Origin: an uncultured Draconibacterium sp.
GTDB lineage: Bacteria; Bacteroidota; Bacteroidia; Bacteroidales; Prolixibacteraceae
Reading direction: 5' to 3'
DNA: 64,000 nt
NCBI RefSeq assembly: GCF_963675065.1
Contig: NZ_OY775906.1
Span: forward strand, 598,001-662,000
Shown: in pieces, positions 54,176-61,845 of the stretch
Layout of the letters: each line of letters begins with the position of its first letter
Numbering within the stretch: position 1 is the first letter of the stretch
Made by a program: the position numbers and the translations under genes
Notes under the pieces: model-generated
Seen by the model: only the letters and a program-made list of their open reading frames with translations
Told to the model about the DNA's origin: nothing
Databases searched by the model: none

Positions 54176-54249
54176 GGTGGCGTAGTTCAGTTGGTTAGAA
54201 TGCCGGCCTGTCACGCCGGAGGTCGCGAGTTCGAGTCTCGTCGTCACCG
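54176..54249 (+). tRNA. tRNA-Asp (anticodon GTC), copy 1
   Basis: 74 nt folding into a full cloverleaf. Acceptor stem GGTGGCG with CGTCACC, discriminator G. Anticodon stem CCGGC/GCCGG with loop CTGTCAC, anticodon GTC. T stem GCGAG/CTCGT with loop TTCGAGT. The 3' CCA is not encoded. Confidence 0.98.
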
Positions 54250-54290
54250 CTTATTTTTTTTGACAAAAAAGTTTAGAACATCAATTTATT

Positions 54291-54364
54291 GGTGGCGTAG
54301 TTCAGTTGGTTAGAATGCCGGCCTGTCACGCCGGAGGTCGCGAGTTCGAGTCTCGTCGTCACCG
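54291..54364 (+). tRNA. tRNA-Asp (anticodon GTC), copy 2
   Basis: Same 74-nt sequence as copy 1, 41 nt downstream and probably on the same transcript. Its 3' flank (CAAAAGCAGC) forms the terminator. The T arm, acceptor 3' strand and terminator of this copy are duplicated at 54648-54751 beyond a broken nuclease gene. Confidence 0.98.
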
Positions 54365-54365
54365 C

Positions 54366-54393
54366 AAAAGCAGCTCAAAAGGCTGCTTTTTTT
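54366..54393 (+). terminator. Terminator of the tRNA-Asp pair
   Basis: AAAAGCAGC and GCTGCTTTT with a short A-rich loop, then more T. Starts 2 nt after the second tRNA. Confidence 0.9.
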
Positions 54394-54396
54394 GTT

Positions 54397-54645
54397 ATGA
54401 AATATTACGTCTAAATCATTTATTCTCCGGGAATTGATTCCTATTATAAAAGTCAGACATCTTGTTTGGAGGATCGTCTGACACGTCACAGTTCCGGCTA
54501 CGAAAAATCAACGCGACAAGGTGCTCCCTGGAAATTGGTTTGGAGCACAAGCAAACCAACAAGAGGAGAAGCTTTATTGCTAGAGACGAAGCTGAAAAAT
54601 TTATCAAGAAAAAAAACCATTGAATTTATAAAAAGATATAGCTGA
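54397..54645 (+). pseudogene. Broken GIY-YIG nuclease gene next to tRNA-Asp
   Basis: The frame reads MKYYV, TAA stop, then IIYSPGIDSYYKSQTSCLEDRL and TRHSSGYEKSTRQGAPWKLVWS, ending SRKKTIEFIKRYS with TGA. This is the single-domain GIY-YIG nuclease family (about 80-90 aa) of the UvrC-like/UPF0213 type. Codon 6, normally a tyrosine in YYVYI(I/L)YS, is TAA, and the YIG motif is altered (YYKSQTS in place of YYIGQTS). Otherwise the length and pattern are whole. Both lesions hit the catalytic motifs, so it is inactive. It lies between the tRNA terminator and a second copy of the tRNA 3' end. Confidence 0.85.
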
Positions 54646-54647
54646 AG

Positions 54648-54751
54648 GTGATCGCGAGTCCTGACGCCCAAAGGTGTCAGGATGCTGATCTTAGCGTCAG
54701 CATTCGAGTCTCGTCATCACTGCAAAAGCAGCTCAAAAGGCTGATTTTTTT
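54648..54751 (+). repeat. Second copy of the tRNA-Asp 3' end and terminator, with a 44-nt double hairpin in the T loop
   Basis: GCGAGT (54654-54659) and TCGAGTCTCGTCATCACTG (54704-54722) correspond to the T arm and acceptor strand of tRNA-Asp, and CAAAAGCAGCTCAAAAGGCTG plus T-run to its terminator, with only about three differences over the final 49 nt. Between them, inside the T loop, 44 nt are inserted (54660-54703). They fold with their flank into two hairpins: a 10-bp stem TCCTGACGCC/GGTGTCAGGA with loop CAAA, and a 7-bp stem ATGCTGA/TCAGCAT. GGTGAT (about 54648) can pair with ATCACT, keeping an acceptor-like closing stem. It is not a tRNA: D and anticodon arms are missing. Confidence 0.75.
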
Positions 54752-54871
54752 GTATTGTTATAGTTGTTAATGCACGAAAGCAGAAGCTGAAGAGTTGCCA
54801 TATCAAGGTTTTCCATAAAATTTTATATCTTTCACCTTGTATTTATAAACCCAATTATAAAATTTCGAACC

Positions 54872-55528
54872 ATGAAAAAATTTACCTCTCTATTATTCGT
54901 TGCATGTTTTATGCTGCTTGCAATTCAATCAATGGCACAATATTCATCCGTTACATTCTTTGGTGGTGCAAATATGGCCACAACCGATATGAAATTTGGA
55001 ACGGGAGAGACGGATGTTGAAGATTCGTATAAACCGTTGTACGGATTTAATATAGGTGCTTTGTATGAATATGTTATGAATAAAGACAAATCGCAGGAGA
55101 TCGCCGTTGAAGGTGGATTATTATTTGAAACAAAAGGTTTTGATAAAAAACTGGAAGCATCAGAAAATAAAACCACGCTATATTTTGTTGATGTTCCGGT
55201 TTATCTAAAGTACATTCATCGTTTTCGGTCGTTAAATAAAATTTACCTTGGAGTTGGTGGATTTGCCGGAATGGGATTGTTTGGTAATGAATCTATTACT
55301 CCCGAAAGTTTAGACACTAACAATAAATTAGAATGGGGTTCAGAAGGAAAATATGAACGCTTAGATTATGGTGTATCTGCTAAAGCAGGATTTCTTTTGG
55401 AGAGAGGTTTAAATATTTGTGTTTCCTACGATTATGGATTGGCTGATATTGCCACATTGGAAAATCAGGAGGCCAAAACAAGAGTTTTACGTTTATCGCT
55501 TGGTTATACATTAAGATTAGACGATTAA
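54872..55528 (+). CDS. PorT-like outer-membrane beta-barrel protein
   Basis: 218 residues with a signal peptide ending SMAQ. Repeated amphipathic strands (FNIGALYEYVMN, IAVEGGLLFETKGFD, TLYFVDVPVYLKYIH, KIYLGVGGFAGMGLFG, LDYGVSAKAGFLLERGLNICVSYDYGL, VLRLSLGYTLR) match the outer-membrane beta-barrel (OMP_b-brl_2, PorT-like) family. It is probably a small 8-strand barrel. Function unknown; such proteins are numerous in Bacteroidota and most are unlinked to any pathway. Confidence 0.83.
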   Translation: MKKFTSLLFVACFMLLAIQSMAQYSSVTFFGGANMATTDMKFGTGETDVEDSYKPLYGFNIGALYEYVMNKDKSQEIAVEGGLLFETKGFDKKLEASENKTTLYFVDVPVYLKYIHRFRSLNKIYLGVGGFAGMGLFGNESITPESLDTNNKLEWGSEGKYERLDYGVSAKAGFLLERGLNICVSYDYGLADIATLENQEAKTRVLRLSLGYTLRLDD

Positions 55529-55557
55529 AATAGCCAAACCATCACATCTGTAATTAG

Positions 55558-56439
55558 GTGAAAACAGGTTCTGAAAATATACCGGTATACAGCTTGCACA
55601 ATTTTAGTTCGAAAGAACGGGCAAGCCAGCAGTTTCAGGTAGAAGTATTTGATGCGAACCGGCATTTTGCTGTAAAGTACCCACATCGCCACGATTTTTT
55701 TGAGGTGTTGTATCTGCAAAAGGGAAGTGGCTCGCATGTTATCGACGGAAATAAATACGATATCGAGCCGCCCTGTATATTTTTTATGTCGCCCGGACAG
55801 GCGCACAAAATCGAGTTCTCGCACGATATTGATGGATTCATTTTTATTTTTACTGCCGATTTTTACCTGCTCAATCAGCGAAATCCCAACCGTTTAATCG
55901 AGTTTCCTTTCTTTTTTACCATTCGGCAGGATAACCCGCCATTGCGTTTAAATAATGAGAACGACAAACGTTTTCTGGAGAGTTTGTTTAAAAAAGGTAT
56001 TAACGAAATTCGCAGGCCCGAAGGTTATTCTATCGATATTTTACGATCGGTGCTCGACCTCATTTTAACAACTTGTGCTTCGCTTTACCCGTACGACGAA
56101 AACCGTTGGAAAGGAAAAGGGCACATTGTGGTGAAAAAATTCTTTCAATTACTGGAAGAGCATTTTCACGAAAACCTTTCGGTGGCACAGTATGCCGATA
56201 TTATGGCGCTAACGCCAAATCATTTAACCCAAACGGTAAACCAGCTTACCGGGAAAACTTCGTCGCAAATTATTAAATCGAAACAAATTATTGAGATTAA
56301 ACGTCTGTTGGTACATACCAATCTCAGTGTTTCGGAAATTGCTGCAAAAATGAACTTTCCCGATCAAAGTTACTTTGCCAAATTTTTTAAACGCGAAGTC
56401 GGTCTGTCGCCCTTGCAGTTCCGTTCGCAATCGCTCTAA
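55558..56439 (+). CDS. AraC-family transcriptional regulator
   Basis: 293 residues. An N-terminal cupin-like AraC ligand domain (about 30-150, with PHRHDFFEVLYLQKGSGSHVI and FMSPGQAHKIEF) is followed by two C-terminal helix-turn-helix motifs (about 195-290: NLSVAQYADIMALTPNHLTQTVNQLTGKTSSQIIK and LSVSEIAAKMNFPDQSYFAKFFKREVGLSPLQFRSQ). Only a GTG (55558) is available as start. Target genes unknown; the neighbours are the beta-barrel gene and ilvC, neither an obvious partner. Confidence 0.88.
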   Translation: MKTGSENIPVYSLHNFSSKERASQQFQVEVFDANRHFAVKYPHRHDFFEVLYLQKGSGSHVIDGNKYDIEPPCIFFMSPGQAHKIEFSHDIDGFIFIFTADFYLLNQRNPNRLIEFPFFFTIRQDNPPLRLNNENDKRFLESLFKKGINEIRRPEGYSIDILRSVLDLILTTCASLYPYDENRWKGKGHIVVKKFFQLLEEHFHENLSVAQYADIMALTPNHLTQTVNQLTGKTSSQIIKSKQIIEIKRLLVHTNLSVSEIAAKMNFPDQSYFAKFFKREVGLSPLQFRSQSL

Positions 56440-56674
56440 TGGTGGCAAAGTTCCATATTTTATACATTGTTTAAGCTATTGAAAATTAATAGTGTAATTT
56501 AAATGTTTAAACCGGCGTTAAAATTCAAATCCATGAAAATTACCTAAAATTCATGTAATTTTACATTTCAGGTTTGCAGAAATTTTGTTGCTTTGTATTC
56601 AGGTTTGTGCATTTGAGAATGAACAGCAAAATGTTACAGCTTAAAAGTATTTTAATTGTAAAAAATATAAGATC

Positions 56675-58150
56675 ATGGAAAATTATTTCAATACATTACC
56701 TCTTCGTCTTCAGTTAGACCAGTTGGGTAAATGCGACTTTATGGATGAGTCGGAATTTGCAGACGGAGTTGAAAAACTTAAAGGAAAACAAATTGTAGTA
56801 TTGGGTTGTGGAGCACAGGGATTACACCAGGGCTTGAACCTTCGCGACAGCGGATTAAATGTTGCTTACGCGTTGCGTCAGACTGCCATCGACGAAAAAC
56901 GTGCATCGTATGTAAATGCTACCGAAAACGGTTTTGAAGTTGGTACTTTCGAAGAATTGGTGCCTAAAGCCGATCTTGTACTGAATCTTACACCAGATAA
57001 ACAACATACTCCGGTAGTGAACAAGGTGGTTCCTTTGATGAAAAAAGGTGCTTGCCTGGCTTATTCGCATGGTTTTAACATTGTTGAAGAAGGAATGCAG
57101 ATTCGCGATGATATTACCGTGATTATGGTGGCTCCAAAATCTCCGGGTTCAGAAGTACGTGCCGAGTACCTGCGCGGGTTTGGTGTACCTACATTGATTG
57201 CAGTTCACCGCGAAAACGATCCGAACGGAGATGGTTTGGAAATTGCCAAAGCTTATGCTGTTGGTACCGGTGGTCATAAAGCAGGTGTTTTACATTCGTC
57301 GTTTGTTGCCGAGGTAAAATCAGACCTTATGGGCGAGCAAACCATTCTTTGTGGTTTATTGCAAACCGGTTCTATCCTGAGTTTCGATAAAATGATTGAA
57401 AAAGGAATCGACGCCGGTTATGCATCAAAACTGATTCAGTACGGATGGGAAACAATTACTGAAGCCTTAAAACTTGGTGGAATTACCAATATGATGGATC
57501 GCTTGTCGAATCCGGCTAAAATTGAAGCTTATAAACTTTCAGAGGAATTGAAAGAAATTATGCGTCCGTTGTTTGAAAAACATATGGATGATATTATGTC
57601 TGGAGAATTCTCTTCAACCATGATGGAAGACTGGGCTAACGACGATAAAAACCTGTTGGGATGGCGTGCTGCTACCGGGGAAACTGCTTTTGAGAAAACT
57701 CCGGCTGGCGACGTTGAAATTAGCGAACAGGATTATTTCGACAATGGAACCTTAATGGTTGCATTTGTAAAATCAGGTGTTGAGCTGGCATTTGAAGTGA
57801 TGACAGAATCGGGAATTAAAGAGGAATCGGCTTATTACGAGTCGTTACACGAAACTCCGCTGATTGCCAACACCATTGCACGTAAAAAACTGTTCGAAAT
57901 GAACCGTACAATTTCAGATACTGCTGAATACGGTTGTTACCTTTTCGATCATGCTTGCAAGCCGTTATTAACCGACTTCATGAAAAAAATTGATACTGAT
58001 GTTATTGGTAAAAATTTCAACGAAGGAAAAAGCACCCACGTTGATAACAAAGAGTTGATTGAAATTAACGACGAAATTCGTTACCACGATGTTGAGATTA
58101 TTGGTGCCGAATTGCGCGAGGCTATGGAATCAATGAAATCGATTATCTAA
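56675..58150 (+). CDS. ilvC: Ketol-acid reductoisomerase (class II)
   Basis: 491 residues, the long plant/E. coli-like form with duplicated C-terminal domain. N-terminal Rossmann part IVVLGCGAQGLHQGLNLRDSGLNVAYALRQ; the catalytic part has APKSPGSEVRAEYLRGFGVPTLIAV and DLMGEQTILCGLLQTGS with the Mg-binding Asp/Glu. Converts acetolactate to dihydroxy-isovalerate with NADPH. It stands alone, 35 kb from ilvDBN; no leader-peptide attenuator is visible before it. Strong terminator after it. Confidence 0.95.
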   Translation: MENYFNTLPLRLQLDQLGKCDFMDESEFADGVEKLKGKQIVVLGCGAQGLHQGLNLRDSGLNVAYALRQTAIDEKRASYVNATENGFEVGTFEELVPKADLVLNLTPDKQHTPVVNKVVPLMKKGACLAYSHGFNIVEEGMQIRDDITVIMVAPKSPGSEVRAEYLRGFGVPTLIAVHRENDPNGDGLEIAKAYAVGTGGHKAGVLHSSFVAEVKSDLMGEQTILCGLLQTGSILSFDKMIEKGIDAGYASKLIQYGWETITEALKLGGITNMMDRLSNPAKIEAYKLSEELKEIMRPLFEKHMDDIMSGEFSSTMMEDWANDDKNLLGWRAATGETAFEKTPAGDVEISEQDYFDNGTLMVAFVKSGVELAFEVMTESGIKEESAYYESLHETPLIANTIARKKLFEMNRTISDTAEYGCYLFDHACKPLLTDFMKKIDTDVIGKNFNEGKSTHVDNKELIEINDEIRYHDVEIIGAELREAMESMKSII

Positions 58151-58197
58151 GCAGGTATTTTCTTGATAGATTAAAAACAGACGATAATATAAATTCA

Positions 58198-58236
58198 AAG
58201 CTGGCTCTGCCTTTAAGGTGGGGCCAGCTTTTTTTT
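58198..58236 (+). terminator. Intrinsic terminator of ilvC
   Basis: AAAGCTGGC and GCCAGCTTT arms with a loop that itself contains CTGCC/GGTGG pairing, then eight T. 47 nt after the ilvC stop. Confidence 0.92.
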
Positions 58237-58276
58237 GCTTCACTTCAAATGGTTGTTGTTTTATTCCGGGGCGTTA

Positions 58277-58528
58277 ATGCTTTAGTTGAAATGCTTATTG
58301 CTTTAATGAAAGTACTTATTGCTTAAGTTGAAGTAGTCATTGTTTTAATGTAAGTGCTTATTGTTTTAATGTAAGTGCTTATTGTTTCGATGTAAGCGCT
58401 TATTGTTTGAGTGTAAGTAGCCGTTGCATAGATGTAAATACTTATTGCATGAGTGTAAATGGTCGTTGCAGGATTGTAAATACACATTGCACGACTGTAA
58501 GTACTCGTTGCACGATTGTAATGATATT
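58277..58528. repeat. Tandem array of 12 units of exactly 21 nt
   Basis: From 58277 units repeat every 21 nt to 58528. TTG opens each of the eleven units beginning at 58298, 58319, 58340, 58361, 58382, 58403, 58424, 58445, 58466, 58487 and 58508. Two central units (58340 and 58361) are nearly identical (TTGTTTTAATGTAAGTGCTT); others drift in a TTGCAnnnnTGTAAnTnnnn pattern. The near-palindrome TAAGTGCTTA is frequent. Since 21 is a multiple of 3, both strands show open frames coding 7-residue repeats, but these look accidental. It fills the 428-nt gap between ilvC and the DUF1080 gene. Confidence 0.85.
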
Positions 58529-58578
58529 GTTGCTTCTGATTGGATAAAGGCGCCATCTTTCGTAATTTTAAATAAAAA

Positions 58579-59259
58579 ATGGCGCGTTCAGGATTTATTT
58601 ACTTGAGTTGTATGTTGGCTTTTATAACGTTGTTTACGTATTGTAACAGCCCGGCAAAGAAAGACAGTAATTCGAAACAGGAATATGCTCCGGCCATTCC
58701 CGTGGGCTGGCAGGCCTTGTTTAATGGGAATACACTCGATAACTGGGAAATAACCTCATTCGGCACTGAAGGACCAGTAAAGGTTTTGGATGGAAGTATA
58801 GTTATTAATTATGGCGATGGTTGCAGTGGAATTACCTGGACAGATACTTTCCCGAAAGTAAATTACGAAGTACAACTGGAGGCCCGCAAAATGGTTGGTA
58901 ACGACTTTTTTTGTGGAATGACTTTCCCGGTTAATGATGATTTTTGCTCGCTGATTGTAGGAGGGTGGGGCGGTCCCGTTGTCGGCTTGAGCAATATTGA
59001 TGGTTACGATGCTTCGGAGAACGAAACGCAGGTACTGAAAAACTTTGAAAAAGAAGTGTGGTACACCATCCGGCTGCAGGTAACAGAAACGACGATCAGT
59101 GCGTGGATCGACGATGAGAAACTGGTGGATTGCAGTTATAACACTCATAAATTGAGTATCCGGCCGGAGGTGTCGCTTTCAAAACCGTTTGGAATATGTA
59201 CCTGGATGACAACCGCCGAGCTGCGTAATATTGCCATGCGGAAAATTGAAGGCAAGTGA
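58579..59259 (+). CDS. DUF1080 (3-keto-disaccharide hydrolase-like) lipoprotein
   Basis: 226 residues with a lipoprotein-type start (YLSCMLAFITLFTYCNS, likely Cys22). The rest is one concanavalin-like beta-sandwich starting with GWQALFNGNTLDNWEI, the typical DUF1080 opening, and ending with FGICTWMTTAELRNIAMRKI. Family members bind or cleave sugars, and some hydrolyse 3-keto-glycosides; the activity here is not known. It directly follows the 21-nt array and faces the helicase gene 6 nt away. Confidence 0.85.
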   Translation: MARSGFIYLSCMLAFITLFTYCNSPAKKDSNSKQEYAPAIPVGWQALFNGNTLDNWEITSFGTEGPVKVLDGSIVINYGDGCSGITWTDTFPKVNYEVQLEARKMVGNDFFCGMTFPVNDDFCSLIVGGWGGPVVGLSNIDGYDASENETQVLKNFEKEVWYTIRLQVTETTISAWIDDEKLVDCSYNTHKLSIRPEVSLSKPFGICTWMTTAELRNIAMRKIEGK

Positions 59260-59265
59260 TAACAC

Positions 59266-60507
59266 TTACTTTTTCTTTTTTTTCTTCTTTTTTACCTCTT
59301 CTAATTCGCGATCGTTTTCGCGCATTAATTTTTGCCAGTTGTAATCGGTGTCTTTTGTAAAGTCCAGCGTTTCTTTGTAAAGGTTTTTGTCGATATCAAG
59401 ACGATGAATGTCTTTCCCCAAAAAGCCTTCAATTTCGTCCAGAATTTCACGTTCTTCTGCACTACAGAACGAAATGGCTTTCCCTTTTTGGTTGCCGCGC
59501 CCTGTTCGTCCTACGCGGTGTACATAGTTTTCGGCAACTTCCGGCAGGTCGTAATTCACTACAAAATCCACGTACGGAATATCAATTCCGCGGGCACTAA
59601 CATCAGTAGCTATAAGTAATTTAAGCGCTCCGCTTTTAAATCGTTGCATGGTTTGATCGCGCTCTGCCTGTTCTTTATCGCTGTGAATGGTGTCGCTTTC
59701 AATTTCAACACGTTCCATCGCTTTTTTCACGCGCTCGGCACGTACTTTTGTTCGTACAAATGCCAGAATTTTAGCTGCCGGATTTTCGCCCACAAGCCGT
59801 TCCAGAAAAGCTCTTTTGTCATCCATTTCGATAAATGCCACCTGGTGCTCGATGGTTTTTGCTACTGGATTTTTGGGCGATATCTGAATGCGAATAGGAT
59901 TGTTTACCAGCGAATAAGCAAGTCTTTTAATCTTTTTATTGATGGTTGCCGAAAAGAACAAAGTCTGCCGCTTTTGAGGCAGAAAACGTATCAGGTCGTT
60001 GATATCTTTTATAAAACCGAGGTCGAGCATGTGGTCGGCTTCGTCCAAAATCAGCGTTTTCACACCATGCAATTTCAGGTGGCCCTGGCTAACCAAGTCG
60101 AACAAACGACCGGGAGTAGCAACCAAAACGTCGGTGCCACTTTTTAAGCGGTCGATTTGAGGATCCTGATCAACACCACCAATAATTACGGTTGTTTTTA
60201 CTCCCGTATTTTTTGAAATGGAAACAAATACTTCGCTGATCTGCTTAGCCAGCTCGTGCGTTGGAGCCATAACAAGGCAACTTATTCCCTGAACGTGTTG
60301 ATTCAACTTTGCCTGTTGAATGTTGTGAATTACCGGGATGGCAAAAGCCGCCGTTTTTCCGGTTCCGGTTTGAGCAATGGCCAAAACATCTTCGCCTCTT
60401 AACACCGGCGGAATGGCCTTAAACTGAATGTCGGTAGGACGACGGAATCCGTTTTTTGCCAGGTTGGTTTTTATGGTGTTGGATATGGAATAATCCTCGA
60501 ATTTCAT
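59266..60507 (-). CDS. DEAD-box RNA helicase (RhlE-like)
   Basis: 413 residues. Motif I AQTGTGKT (45-52), Ia APTHELAKQI, II DEAD (155-158), III SAT (FFSATINKK), IV IAFVRT-like (ILAFVRTKVRAERV), V ATDVSARGIDIPYVD, VI HRVGRTGR. The N-terminal Q motif reads RRPTDIQFKAIP. The C-terminal tail ends in nine or so lysines. RNA remodelling in ribosome assembly or decay, often cold-induced. Two further paralogues are usual in Bacteroidota, so the exact role is open. Confidence 0.92.
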   Translation of the reverse strand: MKFEDYSISNTIKTNLAKNGFRRPTDIQFKAIPPVLRGEDVLAIAQTGTGKTAAFAIPVIHNIQQAKLNQHVQGISCLVMAPTHELAKQISEVFVSISKNTGVKTTVIIGGVDQDPQIDRLKSGTDVLVATPGRLFDLVSQGHLKLHGVKTLILDEADHMLDLGFIKDINDLIRFLPQKRQTLFFSATINKKIKRLAYSLVNNPIRIQISPKNPVAKTIEHQVAFIEMDDKRAFLERLVGENPAAKILAFVRTKVRAERVKKAMERVEIESDTIHSDKEQAERDQTMQRFKSGALKLLIATDVSARGIDIPYVDFVVNYDLPEVAENYVHRVGRTGRGNQKGKAISFCSAEEREILDEIEGFLGKDIHRLDIDKNLYKETLDFTKDTDYNWQKLMRENDRELEEVKKKKKKKK

Positions 60508-60912
60508 GTAATCTAATTTTCGGCAAAGATAACTGAATTTATTCAGTGAGACCCAGATTGCAGGAGAGAAACGAACTGTAATCTGATAGTCGAACTAATC
60601 CCGATAGCGGAGCGTATCGGGATAAATGAGTAAATACTCCGATGCTTGCATCGTTTTTAACTAAATTCCATATTGATACCTCGTTAGCTTGCTACAAGAT
60701 ATATGATTGAGCAGCGGCTAAAATAAGGATTGATGGAGATTGAAAACTGTTAAAATGTAAAAATTGACAAGAAATTAAGAAATAGCCAGTCAGAATACGA
60801 AAAGGCAGAAAGATTATTGAAACACATTAGAAACATAGTTCACATAGGTATTTTGTTTATTCCTACTTTTTGCCTCAATTACTCAGTAACTCATTCACTT
60901 TTGCCTTTAATG
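60508..60912. other. Spacer without genes
   Basis: 405 nt between the helicase gene and the ThrRS-editing gene (the latter's 3' end). One hairpin, ATCCCGATA/TATCGGGAT (60598-60623), of a kind seen in dispersed form in these genomes. TTGAAAACTGTTAAAATGTA around 60745 resembles text at 44.3 kb. No coding potential seen. Confidence 0.5.
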
Positions 60913-61326
60913 CTAAAGCGTTGCCCAAATGCGCGCCAGAGAAAATCCGGGTGCTTTAATATTCAGATCGAGGAAATAGCCAAAGGGGGTTTGTGCTGTT
61001 TTGAAATCGGCATTTTGAAGTCGTTTTTCTGCCAAATCGAATAGTTCTTTGGTAAAATCAACCGATGCTTTCGATTCCGAAAGGTGGGCAAACGAGTGAA
61101 GAATTACACTTTTACAATTGTTTTTTCGTGCGGTCCATTTCAGGTGGTTAACCAGTTTTTTCTCCCGGCTTTTCACGTCTTTTTCTTCGTCGCTTTCTTC
61201 CACCTGAATAAAGGCTAAAATCGAATCTGAAAATTGCGCACCTTCCGTAATATCTTCAACTTCCTCAAGGTTTTTCTCTGCCGGCTGGTACGAAAACTCA
61301 TCAACATACATTACCAATACTTTCAT
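60913..61326 (-). CDS. Free-standing archaeal-type threonyl-tRNA synthetase editing domain
   Basis: 137 residues matching the N-terminal editing domain (tRNA-Thr_ED) of archaeal ThrRS: KVLVMYVDEFSYQPAEK at the start, ILAFIQVEESDEE in the middle, SVILHSFAHLSESKASVDFTKELFDLAEKRL and AQTPFGYFLDLNIKAPGFSLARI at the end. The fold is the D-Tyr-tRNA deacylase type. In archaea it hydrolyses Ser-tRNA(Thr). No synthetase domain is attached, so here it may be a trans-editing factor. Minus strand, 44 nt after the haem-binding gene, perhaps the last gene of that unit. Confidence 0.82.
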   Translation of the reverse strand: MKVLVMYVDEFSYQPAEKNLEEVEDITEGAQFSDSILAFIQVEESDEEKDVKSREKKLVNHLKWTARKNNCKSVILHSFAHLSESKASVDFTKELFDLAEKRLQNADFKTAQTPFGYFLDLNIKAPGFSLARIWATL

Positions 61327-61370
61327 CTATTCAGTTTTTGGTAAAGATAATATTTATGAGAATTATAAAC

Positions 61371-61844
61371 TTATTTACTCGCTGCGTTGGCAAGTAATTC
61401 TTCTGCCAGTTTGGTGGTCCAGTCGCAAAGTTCTGCAATTTGTTCGTCGCTTAATTTTGCTTTTGGGTGAATGGTACGGTACGATTTTAACGGCATAGAC
61501 TTTCGTTCCGCTTCCTGGCAAATCTCTTCCAGTATTGTAATCTTTTCAAAAATGTCCATGGTTCCCCATTCCGAAAAATTAAGTTCTGATTTACCTTCTG
61601 CAATATGATCGCCCACCATCCACGAAATTGGCGCAATGTGGTTGTACCACCAGTAGTTTGTATGGTTCGAGTGGCAATCCAAACAGGAGGTTGTCAGCAG
61701 ATTTTGGATATTTTCAGGAACTTCTACCTGGTTGAAAATATGATTGCTGCTTACTCCTTGGTTATTTTTTTCGGGTTGAAAAAACTGGATAACGATAAAA
61801 GCAAGCAGCAATATAATTACTAGAAATCGAAGTATTCGGCGCAT
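61371..61844 (-). CDS. Membrane-anchored haem-binding domain protein (CxxCH)
   Basis: 157 residues: one N-terminal membrane anchor (about 5-23), then a cytochrome-like haem-binding domain with CLDCHSNHTNYWWYNHIAPISW (CxxCH around residues 54-58), followed by helices with EEICQEAERKSMPLKSYRTIHP. This is the Haem_bd (PF14376) type, widespread in Bacteroidota, and probably periplasmic. Starts 1 nt after the stop of the next upstream gene and so is cotranscribed with it. Confidence 0.88.
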   Translation of the reverse strand: MRRILRFLVIILLLAFIVIQFFQPEKNNQGVSSNHIFNQVEVPENIQNLLTTSCLDCHSNHTNYWWYNHIAPISWMVGDHIAEGKSELNFSEWGTMDIFEKITILEEICQEAERKSMPLKSYRTIHPKAKLSDEQIAELCDWTTKLAEELLANAASK

Positions 61845-61845
61845 A

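Noticed and set aside
54648..54722. Third functional tRNA-Asp
   Set aside because: Only the T arm and acceptor-like ends remain; no D arm and no anticodon loop with GTC can be formed.
56440..56674. Leader-peptide attenuator or riboswitch before ilvC
   Set aside because: No Ile/Leu/Val-rich small frame and no terminator-type hairpin is visible in the 235 nt before the ilvC start.
58323..58606. Open frames on both strands through the 21-nt array, coding 7-residue repeats
   Set aside because: Because the period is a multiple of three, any frame without a stop in one unit stays open. Composition is odd (Tyr/Thr/Ile-rich or Cys/His/Leu-rich), no signal or start context, and the array lies in a spacer. 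Treated as non-coding repeat.
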